18,717 bases of DNA, taken from NCBI GenBank assembly GCA_002429315.1, contig DIZC01000087.1, positions 1 to 18,717 of the forward strand, written 5' to 3'. Below are positions 6,886-14,647 of this stretch, piece after piece. A program made the position numbers and the translations under genes. The notes under the pieces are model-generated. The model was given only the letters and a program-made list of their open reading frames with translations. It ran no database searches and was not told where the DNA came from. Origin of the DNA: Alphaproteobacteria bacterium UBA6038. GTDB taxonomy: Bacteria; Pseudomonadota; Alphaproteobacteria; Micropepsales; Micropepsaceae. Every line of letters begins with the position of its first letter. The stretch's first letter is position 1.

Positions 6886-7554
6886 GGTGCGGCCGTTGGC
6901 CAGATCGGCACAGGCCTTGTCGTAATGCGCGCCGCCTTGACGCGCGAAGGCATGATCCATTTGCGGATAGAAGTGCAAGGTGGCGAGCCGGTTGCCGGAC
7001 AGCGCATCGGCGATCTTCTTCTGCGCTTCCGGCTTCACGAACTGATCCTTCTCCGCGATGTGCAGCATCAGTGGTTTCCTGATGTTCTTCGCCTCGTCCA
7101 GTTTCTGATCGATGTTCACGCCGTAATAGCCGACGCTGGCGTCCACATCGGTGCGCGCGGCGGTGAGATACGCCAGCAGTCCACCGAGGCAGTAGCCGAC
7201 CGCGCCCGCTTTTCCGGTGCAGCCGTCCAACCCGCGCAGATGATCGATGCTCGCCTGAATGTCGCCAATGCCCAGATCGGGTTCGAATTTGTTCATCAGG
7301 TCGAAGGCGCGCTTCCATTCGGCGTCGCTCTTGTCGGTGAGCTGCACACCGGGCTCGATGCGCCAAAAGAGATCGGGCGCCAATGCGAAATAGCCGCGGG
7401 CGGCAAAGCCATCGGCGATGTCGCGCATCACCTTGTTGACGCCGAAGATCTCCTGAATGACGACGACGCCGGGCCCCCGTCCGCCGGACGGCGCTGCCAG
7501 ATAGCCGCCGAAGCTGCCGTCCCGCACGCCGATGGTGATGTCCGTTCCCGCCAT
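6856..7554 (-). CDS. Dienelactone hydrolase family protein
   Basis: A 232-residue alpha/beta hydrolase of the dienelactone hydrolase family, with the catalytic triad visible: C122 in GAVGYCLGG, D170 in HIAEKDQFV and H201 in YPQMDHAFAR. E35 in VVIQEIFGVN is the conserved glutamate that positions the cysteine in this family. Carboxymethylenebutenolidase itself opens dienelactones in chloroaromatic breakdown, but most chromosomal copies without such neighbours act on unknown esters or lactones. The start at 7552-7554 (MAGTDITIG) is preceded by GGAGGGG at the right distance; a possible ATG four codons earlier would place this ribosome-binding site inside the coding sequence. It lies 24 bp behind the YyaL-type gene and is probably co-transcribed. 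Its end overlaps the end of the transporter gene by 30 bp. Confidence 0.9.
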   Translation of the reverse strand: MAGTDITIGVRDGSFGGYLAAPSGGRGPGVVVIQEIFGVNKVMRDIADGFAARGYFALAPDLFWRIEPGVQLTDKSDAEWKRAFDLMNKFEPDLGIGDIQASIDHLRGLDGCTGKAGAVGYCLGGLLAYLTAARTDVDASVGYYGVNIDQKLDEAKNIRKPLMLHIAEKDQFVKPEAQKKIADALSGNRLATLHFYPQMDHAFARQGGAHYDKACADLANGRTSTFFKQHLS

Positions 7555-7578
7555 TTTCCCCTCCATCGTGGCCGCGAC

Positions 7579-9624
7579 TTACGCCTGTCCGGCCGGACGC
7601 TGCGGCAGCTGCAGCACCTGGCTGAGCGTCACCGGATTGGTGATGGGCGCCGAGCACGTCATGCGCTGGCAGATATAGGCCGTCGGTTGGCCGTTCTCCA
7701 TTTTCTTTCCGAAGGCAGGATGGCCTTCGGCGAATTCCTGACTGGGATCTGCCAGCACAAGCACGCGGTGGGGCAGGCTGCGGCCCATCACCGCCGCGAG
7801 AAGTTCGTGCGTTTTCGGGCTGGTGAGCGGGCCGACGATGACGATCTGCAGCCCCGTCGCCACAACCTCCAGCCCGGCAAGGTACGAGGCCATCGAGGTG
7901 TAGGCCCGCGTTGCCTCGCCGGAGAACGATTCGATCAGCGCGTTGCAGCGGTCGCGGTAGCCGGCGTCCCACGTCGCAAGATGCAGCTTCCCGAGTACCG
8001 AGACCATCACGCCATTGGCGCAGGGCGTCGCCTGATCGAAGATCATCCGTGAACGGACGATCAGGGGATCGGAATCGTCGGATGTGTAGAAATAGCCGCC
8101 GTTCTGGCTGTCCCAAAAATGCTCGTTCAGGACGTGCACCCAGGCACGGGCGCGATCCATGTAGCGCCTGTCGCTGGTGGCTTCCCACAACGCGAAAGCG
8201 GCGCGCGCCATGTGCGCGTAATCGTCGGCAAAGCCGGTGTGCTGGCGCCGGCCGCTGCGCCAGGAATGATAGAGCCGATCGCCGTCGCACAACGCATGCT
8301 CGACGAATTCGAACGCCCGAATCGCGGCGGTTATCCAGGCCGTGCTGCGGAACACCGCTCCGGCATGCGCCAGCGCCGCGATCATCATGCCGTTCCAGTC
8401 GGCAAGCACCTTGTCGTCGCGGATCGGCGGCACGCGTTTCTGCCGCGCGGCGAGCAGAAGATCGCGCTGGCGCTTCAGCATGGCTTCGTCGGCTTCGGCA
8501 AGCGGATAGGCCGAATTCATGCCCATCCGGTTGAGGATATTGCGGCCCTCCCAATTGCCGTCGCGGCTAGCGTTGTAGACGGTCTTGAACTTCTGCGAGA
8601 ACGTGCCGATCAACGCGGCGTCGAGTTCGGCCTCGCTCCACACGTAGTACGCGCCCTCCTCGCCTTCGGAGTCCGCATCGAGGCTGGAGGCAAAGCCCTG
8701 CTCCACCATCATCTCGCGGAACAGCCAGCCGATGGTTTCCTCGATACGCGCGCGATACAGGGCTAGGCGATTCCCCTGCCAGACCTCGGTGAGGAGTTCG
8801 ATGAACTGCGCATTGTCGTAGAGCATCTTCTCGAAATGCGGCACCAGCCAGCGCTCGTCGACGGTGTACCGGTGCAATCCGCCGCCGATGTGATCGTAGA
8901 TGCCGCCCATGCAGATGCTCATCATGGTGGTCTGCGCTAGCTGATTGAACTGCTCCACGCCGGTCCGCAGGTACGCGCGCCACAGTTGATCGACGAGACC
9001 GAAGGACGGAAACTTCGGCGCGCCGCTGACGCCGCCGTAGAAGATATCGAAGCGCCGTCCGATATTCAGCGCCGCCTGGTCCAGCAGCGTGCCGTCGAGT
9101 TGCCCGCGAAGGTCGCGGCCCCACAAATTTGCGTAGGCCTGCTGCACCCGCGCCGTCGTGTTGGCGACCGGCTCCGGCTGCTCGCGATAGATGCGCGCGA
9201 CTTCGTCCAGGATGCGCCGGAACGGCGGCTGCCCATATCGCTCCTCGCGGGGAAAATAGGTGCCGGCAAAGAACGGCTCGCCTTGCGGCGTGAGAAACAT
9301 GGTGAGGGGCCATCCGCCGTTGTTGCCCAGCGCCTGCGCCGCTGTCTGATAGATCTGGTCGACATCGGGCCGCTCCTCGCGATCCACCTTGATGTTGACG
9401 AACAGTTCGTTCATCAGCGCCGCCGTTTCCAGATCGGCGAAGCTTTCCTCATTCATCACATGGCACCAGTGGCAGGCGGTGTATCCGATCGAGAGAAGAA
9501 TCGGCTTGTTCAGCTCCTGCGCCTCGTCCAGCGCCTCTGCCCCCCACGGCCGCCAATGCACCGGATTGTCCTTGTGCAAGAGGAGATAAGGACTGGCTTC
9601 GGCATCGAGCAGGTTGCGAGTCAT
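7579..9624 (-). CDS. Thioredoxin-domain protein of the YyaL/SPATA20 (DUF255) family
   Basis: A 681-residue protein matching the family in length and order of parts. The N-terminal thioredoxin-like domain (about 1-165) has NLLDAEASPYLLLHKDNPVHW, the CHWC motif at 51-54 in GYTACHWCHVM, and NIKVDREERPDVDQIY with GGWPLTMFLTP.GEPFFAGTYFP. The rest resembles an alpha/alpha-toroid glycoside-hydrolase or epimerase fold, with DADSEGEEGAYYVW and DDKVLADWNGMMIAALA. The protein is predicted cytoplasmic (no signal peptide); its biochemical role is not settled for bacteria. A GC-rich hairpin (9635-9650) lies just upstream of the ATG. The dienelactone hydrolase gene follows after 24 bp, likely in one transcript. 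Confidence 0.93.
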   Translation of the reverse strand: MTRNLLDAEASPYLLLHKDNPVHWRPWGAEALDEAQELNKPILLSIGYTACHWCHVMNEESFADLETAALMNELFVNIKVDREERPDVDQIYQTAAQALGNNGGWPLTMFLTPQGEPFFAGTYFPREERYGQPPFRRILDEVARIYREQPEPVANTTARVQQAYANLWGRDLRGQLDGTLLDQAALNIGRRFDIFYGGVSGAPKFPSFGLVDQLWRAYLRTGVEQFNQLAQTTMMSICMGGIYDHIGGGLHRYTVDERWLVPHFEKMLYDNAQFIELLTEVWQGNRLALYRARIEETIGWLFREMMVEQGFASSLDADSEGEEGAYYVWSEAELDAALIGTFSQKFKTVYNASRDGNWEGRNILNRMGMNSAYPLAEADEAMLKRQRDLLLAARQKRVPPIRDDKVLADWNGMMIAALAHAGAVFRSTAWITAAIRAFEFVEHALCDGDRLYHSWRSGRRQHTGFADDYAHMARAAFALWEATSDRRYMDRARAWVHVLNEHFWDSQNGGYFYTSDDSDPLIVRSRMIFDQATPCANGVMVSVLGKLHLATWDAGYRDRCNALIESFSGEATRAYTSMASYLAGLEVVATGLQIVIVGPLTSPKTHELLAAVMGRSLPHRVLVLADPSQEFAEGHPAFGKKMENGQPTAYICQRMTCSAPITNPVTLSQVLQLPQRPAGQA

Positions 9625-9634
9625 GGTGGATCCC

Positions 9635-9650
9635 GGCGGGCGTTCCCGCC
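9635..9650 (-). promoter_or_regulatory. GC-rich hairpin in the leader of the YyaL-type gene
   Basis: GGCGGG-CGTT-CCCGCC forms a perfect 6-bp stem with a 4-base loop, ending 11 bases from the ATG (9622-9624) of the minus-strand gene. In the minus-strand transcript it would fold next to the start codon and could limit ribosome access. This is a structural observation; a regulatory role is inference. Confidence 0.35.
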
Positions 9651-9710
9651 TTCTGGTGCTGCGGTGAAACTGATAGCTTCCTAGCGCGGCTCAAGCGGCG
9701 CTCACAAGCG

Positions 9711-9968
9711 ATGAAAATCAATATCGAACTCGACATGACGGCGGAGGAAGCGCGCCGGCTGATGGGCTTGCCGGATGTGTCGGCGTTACAGGCGGAGATG
9801 CTCGACAGTATGCGCCAGCGCATGAAAGCCACGATGGATCGTTCCGATCCGGAAACGATGCTGCGGACGTGGATGCCGCTGGGGGCGCAAGGCTTCGAGC
9901 AGTTCCAGAAATTTCTCTGGGAGAATGCAGCCCGCGCGGCGGGCAAGAAGGACAAGCCGTCGCGCTGA
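9711..9968 (+). CDS. DUF6489 family small protein
   Basis: An 85-residue protein, MKINIELDMTAEEARRLMGLPDVSALQAEML..., that I assign to DUF6489, a short alphaproteobacterial family of unknown function. The start has the typical strand-turn-helix (ID/LDMTxEEARxLMGLPD), and the rest is helical with MLRTWMPLGAQGFEQFQKFLW and a basic tail. No membrane segment is seen. Its TGA (9966-9968) directly abuts the ATG of mnmE with no gap, so the two are almost certainly co-transcribed and translationally coupled. It diverges from the YyaL-type gene across an 86-bp gap in which I see no convincing promoter hexamers. Family name is from memory of the pattern. Confidence 0.78.
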   Translation: MKINIELDMTAEEARRLMGLPDVSALQAEMLDSMRQRMKATMDRSDPETMLRTWMPLGAQGFEQFQKFLWENAARAAGKKDKPSR

Positions 9969-11291
9969 ATGCCCGCGGTGCTGCATTCCGACACCATTTT
10001 CGCGCTGTCGAGCGGCCATGGGCGGTCGGGCGTAGCGGTCGTGCGGGTGTCGGGGCCCGCGGCAGGCGTGGCGATCCAGGCGCTGACGGGTGCCATGCCG
10101 GCGCAACCGAGACTGGCGGCGCGGCGGCGGATTCTGACACCCGCCGGCGAGACGATCGACGACGGACTGGTGCTCTGGTTTCCGGCGCCGGCCAGTTTCA
10201 CCGGGGAAGACGTGGCCGAATTCCATGTCCATGGCGGGCGCGCCGTGGTGGACGCCCTTCTCGCGGCTCTGGGGAGGTTGCCGGGTTTGCGGCCGGCCGA
10301 GGCCGGTGAATTTACCCGCCGGGCGGTCGAGAATGGCAAGTTCGACCTCACCCAGGCCGAAGCGCTGGCCGACCTGATCAACGCAGAAACTGAGGCGCAA
10401 CGCCGGCAGGCCCTGCGACAGTATGACGGCGCTCTGACCTCGCTTTATGAGGGATGGCGGATGCAGTTGGTCGGCGCCGCCGCTTGGGCGGAGGCGACGA
10501 TTGATTTCTCGGATGAGGAACTCCCGGCCGGTATCATCCTGGCCAAAGCCAAGGCGCAAGCTGCTGATGTTATTGATGAAGTACGTACACATCTGGCCGA
10601 TGCCCGGCGCGGCGAGATTCTGCGGGACGGATTTCATCTAACGGTGATCGGCCCACCGAACAGCGGTAAGAGTTCCTTGGTGAATGCCTTCGCGCGGCGC
10701 GACGTGGCGATTGTATCGGAGGCGGCCGGCACCACGCGCGATGTTCTGGAGGTGCATCTGGACATTGGCGGGTATCCCGTCATCGTGGCCGACACGGCAG
10801 GCCTTCACGAAACCAGCGATGCAGTCGAGAGCGAAGGGGTACGGCGCGCCATCGTTCGGGCTGAACAGGCGGATGCCGTGTTGCTGCTCATGGATGCTAC
10901 CACGGCCAACCCGGCCGGGTGGCCAACGCGGTTTGGAGACAAGCCGGTGCTGGAGGTCTGGAACAAAGCCGATCTGCCCCACTTGGAACGACCTGGACTT
11001 GCCATTTCGGTGCGGACGGGGGCGGGCATGAACGAGCTCCTCGTGCGGATTGGACTTATCGTCAAAGAGACGCTTGCCGCCGACTCCGCTGCTCCGCTCA
11101 CTCGGGATCGGCACCGGCACACATTGGGGCAAGCGGAGCAGGCGCTAACGCGAGCCTTATGTGCAGGGGCGCCGGAGTTGTTCGCCGAGGAACTCCGGAT
11201 GGCTCTGCGGCACTTGGGCCGCATGACGGGGCGCGTCGATGTTGAGGATCTGCTTGACGTCATCTTCGGGGATTTCTGCATCGGCAAGTGA
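9969..11291 (+). CDS. mnmE: tRNA modification GTPase MnmE
   Basis: A 440-residue MnmE (TrmE/ThdF). With MnmG it installs the (carboxymethyl)aminomethyl group at C5 of U34 in certain tRNAs, using 5,10-methylene-tetrahydrofolate and GTP hydrolysis. The folate-binding N-terminal domain starts HSDTIFALSSGHGRSGVAVVRVSGP; the GTPase domain inserted in the helical domain has G1 GPPNSGKS (228-235), G2 GTTRD (254-258), G3 DTAG (275-278) and G4 NKAD (332-335). The protein ends in the diagnostic FCIGK, whose cysteine is essential. The ATG abuts the stop of the DUF6489 gene. The TGA at 11289-11291 is followed at once by a parS site. The length is at the short end of the family, but all motifs are intact. 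Confidence 0.98.
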   Translation: MPAVLHSDTIFALSSGHGRSGVAVVRVSGPAAGVAIQALTGAMPAQPRLAARRRILTPAGETIDDGLVLWFPAPASFTGEDVAEFHVHGGRAVVDALLAALGRLPGLRPAEAGEFTRRAVENGKFDLTQAEALADLINAETEAQRRQALRQYDGALTSLYEGWRMQLVGAAAWAEATIDFSDEELPAGIILAKAKAQAADVIDEVRTHLADARRGEILRDGFHLTVIGPPNSGKSSLVNAFARRDVAIVSEAAGTTRDVLEVHLDIGGYPVIVADTAGLHETSDAVESEGVRRAIVRAEQADAVLLLMDATTANPAGWPTRFGDKPVLEVWNKADLPHLERPGLAISVRTGAGMNELLVRIGLIVKETLAADSAAPLTRDRHRHTLGQAEQALTRALCAGAPELFAEELRMALRHLGRMTGRVDVEDLLDVIFGDFCIGK

Positions 11292-11307
11292 TGTTTCACG
11301 TGAAACG
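11292..11307. promoter_or_regulatory. parS site 1 (ParB binding)
   Basis: TGTTTCACGTGAAACG matches the bacterial chromosomal parS consensus TGTTTCACGTGAAACA at 15 of 16 positions, with the 14-bp core palindrome intact. It begins on the base after the mnmE stop, in the 55-bp gap before mnmG. ParB, encoded 3.3 kb downstream, is expected to load here as a CTP clamp and spread. Confidence 0.93.
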
Positions 11308-11346
11308 TCGCTTGCCCGGCCGGCAGCCGCAGCGTATCTGGCCGCC

Positions 11347-13218
11347 ATGGAGTCTTACGACATCATCGTGATCGGCGGCGGCCATGCCGGCTGCGAAGCG
11401 GCGGCGGCAGCGGCGCGGTTCGGCGCCGGCACCTTGCTGCTCACTCACCGACGCGACACCATCGGGGAGATGTCCTGCAACCCGGCGATCGGGGGTCTCG
11501 GCAAAGGCCACCTCGTGCGCGAGATCGACGCGCTCGACGGCCTGATGGGGCGGGTGGCGGATGCTGCCGGTATTCAGTTCCGGCTTTTGAACCGCCGCAA
11601 GGGACCGGCAGTGCGCGGCCCTCGCGCCCAAGCCGACCGTAAACTCTACAAGCAAGCAATGCAGGCGGCGCTCGCCGCCACGCCCAGCCTGGATATTGCC
11701 GAGGCCGCCGCCGAGGATCTTCTGATCGAGGGCGGGCGAGTGGTCGGCGTTCTCGCCGGAAATGGACAGGCGATCCATTGCGGCGCCGTTGTCCTCACCA
11801 CGGGCACTTTTCTTCGGGGGCTCATTCACTTGGGTGAAAAGAAGATCCCCGCCGGTCGCTTGGGAGAGGCGCCTTCCCTCGGCCTTGCCCAGACGCTCTA
11901 TCGCTTGAACCTAAGTATGGGCCGCCTGAAGACCGGCACTCCGCCGCGTCTGGACGGCACGACCATCGATTGGACGTCGCTGGAGGTCCAGCCCGGGGAC
12001 GACCCGGCTTATCCGTTCTCTTTCCTGACGACGGCTATCACGACGCCCCAGGTGGCCTGCCACCTCACCCGCACGACGCCGGAGACGCATGCGATCATTC
12101 GAGCGAACCTGCACCGCGCGCCCATGTATTCCGGCCAGATCGAAAGTACCGGACCGCGCTACTGCCCGTCGATCGAGGACAAGGTGGTGCGCTTCGCCGG
12201 CCGCGAAAACCACCAGATATTCCTCGAGCCGGAGGGATTGGACGATGACACGGTCTATCCCAACGGCATCTCGACTTCGCTGCCGGAAGAGGTGCAGCTC
12301 GCGCTGCTGAAGACGATCCCGGGGCTTGAGCGCGCCGCGATGCGCCGGCCCGGCTATGCGATCGAATACGATTATGTCGATCCGCGTGCGCTGATGCCGT
12401 CGCTGGAAACCAAGAAGGTGGCCGGTCTCTATCTGGCCGGACAGATCAACGGCACCACTGGTTACGAGGAGGCCGCGGCGCAGGGGCTGATGGCCGGCCT
12501 GAACGCGGCGCGAGCCGCCGGGGGATTCGACCCGCTCGTGCTGGATCGCGCCGCGGCCTACATCGGGGTTCTGATCGACGATCTCGTCACCAAGGGCGTG
12601 ACCGAGCCGTATCGGATGTTCACCTCACGGGCCGAATACCGCCTGTCGCTCCGCGCCGACAATGCCGATCAGCGGCTGACCGAAGCGGGTGAGGCCGCCG
12701 GATGTGTCGGCTCCGCACGGGCGGCGATCTTCGGGGACAAGCGCCGGCGGCTGGAAACAGCGCGTGCATGCATGGGAGGACTCACCCTGACGCCCAATGA
12801 GGCTCGCAAGCTGGGTATGCAGATCAACCTCGACGGTGCCCGTCGAACGGCGCTTCAGCTGCTAAGCTTCCCGGGGGTCGAATGGAACAATTTGTGCGCG
12901 GCTTGGCCGGAGCTGGGCAGCTTCGCGCCGGATGTGGTCGAGCAGCTGGAGATCGATGCCCAATACGCCGGTTATCTGGACCGCCAGGAGGCAGACATCC
13001 TTGCCTTCCGGCGGGAGGAGGGGCTGCGGATCCCCAGCGATCTGGATTATGCGGCGGTGAAGGGGCTTTCGACGGAGGCCATGCAGAATCTTGAGAACAT
13101 CCGGCCGGCCACGTTGGGGCAGGCGGGCCGCATCGGCGGCGTGACGCCGGGGGCGCTAACGCTCGTGCTGGCGCACATTCGCGCCAAGGCTGCCGCGCGC
13201 GAACGCCTTGCCTCCTGA
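11347..13218 (+). CDS. mnmG: tRNA uridine-5-carboxymethylaminomethyl modification enzyme MnmG
   Basis: A 623-residue MnmG (GidA), the FAD- and NADH-dependent partner of MnmE in U34 modification. The FAD site is IVIGGGHAGCEAA (10-17). Both family signatures are present: SCNPAIGGLGKGHLVREIDAL (from about 43) and AGQINGTTGYEEAAAQG (364-380). The conserved cysteine-containing ESTGPRYCPSIEDK is also intact. The ATG at 11347 starts the FAD fold exactly; the frame is open further upstream through parS site 1, where it would read DVSRET, but no ATG, GTG or TTG start lies there. No clear ribosome-binding site precedes the ATG. Its TGA overlaps the rsmG start by 11 bp. Confidence 0.97.
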   Translation: MESYDIIVIGGGHAGCEAAAAAARFGAGTLLLTHRRDTIGEMSCNPAIGGLGKGHLVREIDALDGLMGRVADAAGIQFRLLNRRKGPAVRGPRAQADRKLYKQAMQAALAATPSLDIAEAAAEDLLIEGGRVVGVLAGNGQAIHCGAVVLTTGTFLRGLIHLGEKKIPAGRLGEAPSLGLAQTLYRLNLSMGRLKTGTPPRLDGTTIDWTSLEVQPGDDPAYPFSFLTTAITTPQVACHLTRTTPETHAIIRANLHRAPMYSGQIESTGPRYCPSIEDKVVRFAGRENHQIFLEPEGLDDDTVYPNGISTSLPEEVQLALLKTIPGLERAAMRRPGYAIEYDYVDPRALMPSLETKKVAGLYLAGQINGTTGYEEAAAQGLMAGLNAARAAGGFDPLVLDRAAAYIGVLIDDLVTKGVTEPYRMFTSRAEYRLSLRADNADQRLTEAGEAAGCVGSARAAIFGDKRRRLETARACMGGLTLTPNEARKLGMQINLDGARRTALQLLSFPGVEWNNLCAAWPELGSFAPDVVEQLEIDAQYAGYLDRQEADILAFRREEGLRIPSDLDYAAVKGLSTEAMQNLENIRPATLGQAGRIGGVTPGALTLVLAHIRAKAAARERLAS

Positions 13219-13840
13219 GTTCGGCCCGGAACAGTTCGCGCGCGAGACGGGTGTTTCACGTGAAACACTGGCGCGGCTCAAAGCCTTCGTTGGCCTGCTG
13301 AGGGATTGGAACACCCGTCACAACCTCGTCTCTCAAGCGTCGCTCAATGACGTCTGGCGGCGGCACGTGTGGGATTCGGCGCAATTGTCTCCGTTCATCC
13401 CTGCCTCGGCGAAAAACCTCGTCGATCTCGGCAGTGGTGCCGGTTTCCCAGGATTGGTGCTGGCCATCCTGTTGCGGGAGCGGCCGGGCTTCCGGTCGGT
13501 ACTCTATGAAGCCACACGAAAGAAATGCGATTTTCTCAGAGCAGCTGCGGAACGTGCGGGCGCCGCAGTCAAGGTGCGCTGCATGCGGATCGAGGAAGCA
13601 TCCCCTGAAATCGTCGACGTTGTAACGGCCCGTGCTTGCGCACCGCTATCCAAGCTGCTCACTTACGCCGAGGCGTTTCAAGGGCCGCAGACCATAAATC
13701 TGTTCCTGAAGGGCCAATCTGTAGAGGACGAATTGACCGAATCCACCAAATCTTGGAAGCTACGGGTCGTTCGCCACCCCAGCCAGACGGATTCGTCAGG
13801 CACGATATTGGAAATCCGCGAGCTCGCCCGTGTCCGCTAA
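13208..13840 (+). CDS. rsmG: 16S rRNA (guanine-N7) methyltransferase RsmG
   Basis: A 210-residue RsmG (GidB), which methylates N7 of G527 (E. coli numbering) in 16S rRNA; loss gives low-level streptomycin resistance in several bacteria. The N-terminal helical part has LLRDWNTRHNLVSQASLNDVWRRHVWDSAQL, and the SAM-binding motif is LVDLGSGAGFPGL (GSGAGFPG at 75-82). I use the TTG at 13208, which overlaps mnmG by 11 bp; no ATG or GTG gives a full-length protein. Residues 16-20 (VSRET) are encoded by parS site 2. The second half (from about 13500) is less G+C-rich than the flanking genes. Its stop overlaps parA by 11 bp. Confidence 0.95.
   Translation: MPPEFGPEQFARETGVSRETLARLKAFVGLLRDWNTRHNLVSQASLNDVWRRHVWDSAQLSPFIPASAKNLVDLGSGAGFPGLVLAILLRERPGFRSVLYEATRKKCDFLRAAAERAGAAVKVRCMRIEEASPEIVDVVTARACAPLSKLLTYAEAFQGPQTINLFLKGQSVEDELTESTKSWKLRVVRHPSQTDSSGTILEIRELARVR
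13252..13267. promoter_or_regulatory. parS site 2 (ParB binding), inside rsmG
   Basis: TGTTTCACGTGAAACA is a perfect 16-bp match to the chromosomal parS consensus, lying within the rsmG coding sequence. Read in the rsmG frame it gives the residues VSRET. It lies 1960 bp from parS site 1 and about 0.6 kb upstream of parA. Confidence 0.97.
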
Positions 13841-14633
13841 GCATCCTCGTGTGCTGGTCGTCGCTAATCAAAAGGGCGGCGTGGGCAAGACCACCACCGC
13901 CATCAACCTCGGCACGGCGCTGGCAGCCATTGGCGAACCGACGCTGGTGCTCGACATCGATCCGCAAGGCAACGCATCGACCGGCCTCGGCATTCACCGC
14001 AGCGAGCGCAAGCTGACCGCCTACGATGTGCTCGTCGGCGCGACCAAGCTTGGCGACGCTGTGATACCGACGAAAATTCCGCACCTGTCGCTGGTGCCTT
14101 CCACCGTCGATCTCTCCGGTGCCGAACTCGAACTGATCGACCTGCCGCGCCGCAACTTCCGGCTTAAGGACGCGCTCGAGGAATATTCCGTACACGGAGC
14201 ATGTCCGTTCACCTACGTGCTGATCGATTGTCCGCCGTCGCTCACCTTGCTCACCGTGAACGCCATGGCCGCGGCGGATGCGGTCATCGTGCCGCTGCAG
14301 TGCGAATTCTTCGCGCTGGAAGGCTTGAGTCAGCTGCTCAAGACGATCGAGCTGGTGCGGGCGAACCTCAACCCGTCGCTGGAGATCCAGGGCATCATTC
14401 TCACCATGTTCGACAAGCGCAATCGCTTGTCGGACCAGGTGGCGGCGGACGTGCGCGCCAACATGGGCGAGATGGTGTACAACACCGTCATTCCCCGCAA
14501 CGTGCGCATCTCCGAAGCGCCGAGCCACGGGCTGCCGGCGCTGGTTTACGACCTGCGCTGCCCGGGCAGCCAGGCTTACATCAAACTCGCCGGCGAACTG
14601 GTGCAGCGCGAGCGGGCGCGGCTGGCGGCATAA
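13830..14633 (+). CDS. parA: Chromosome partitioning ATPase ParA
   Basis: A 267-residue ParA (Soj family) ATPase that binds DNA nonspecifically as an ATP dimer and moves ParB-parS complexes apart. The deviant Walker A is KGGVGKTT (15-22) in VVANQKGGVGKTTTAINLGTALA, followed by VLDIDPQGNASTGLG (Walker A'), and the Walker B region VLIDCPPSLTLLTVNAMAAAD; FFALEGLSQLLKTI and later VFNTVIPRN-like (VYNTVIPRNVRISEAPSHG) are typical. The start is GTG at 13830, overlapping the end of rsmG by 11 bp; no ATG is in reach. The length is that of small chromosomal ParA proteins without an N-terminal HTH. parB follows after 14 bp. Confidence 0.97.
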   Translation: MSAKHPRVLVVANQKGGVGKTTTAINLGTALAAIGEPTLVLDIDPQGNASTGLGIHRSERKLTAYDVLVGATKLGDAVIPTKIPHLSLVPSTVDLSGAELELIDLPRRNFRLKDALEEYSVHGACPFTYVLIDCPPSLTLLTVNAMAAADAVIVPLQCEFFALEGLSQLLKTIELVRANLNPSLEIQGIILTMFDKRNRLSDQVAADVRANMGEMVYNTVIPRNVRISEAPSHGLPALVYDLRCPGSQAYIKLAGELVQRERARLAA

Positions 14634-14647
14634 GCGCGGAGGCGAAA

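Noticed and set aside
7587..7598. 12-bp perfect palindrome GTCCGGCCGGAC near the 3' end of the YyaL-type gene
   Set aside because: It has no loop and lies within coding sequence of high G+C, where such palindromes occur by chance; no terminator T-run follows.
8331..8341. TTATCCAGG, resembling a DnaA box
   Set aside because: Two mismatched end positions, single copy, inside the YyaL-type coding sequence; no cluster of DnaA boxes, so no origin is claimed in this window.
6689..8554. A 621-codon open frame on the minus strand across the dienelactone hydrolase and YyaL-type genes
   Set aside because: Arginine- and alanine-rich translation without any domain, in another frame of two well-supported genes: a typical high-G+C shadow.
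11239..11346. Upstream extension of MnmG through parS site 1
   Set aside because: The frame is open but has no usable start codon there, and the FAD fold starts right after the ATG at 11347.
11291..11371. Plus-strand mini-frame starting ATG within TGATG at the mnmE stop (also MFHVK-type)
   Set aside because: Short, ends soon after the mnmG start, and arises from parS site 1; no support for a protein. A leader-peptide role cannot be excluded but has no evidence.
13047..13268. Minus-strand small frame starting MFHVKH
   Set aside because: The start is a product of the parS palindrome, which contains an ATG read as MFHVK on either strand; the rest runs antisense to mnmG with no family likeness.
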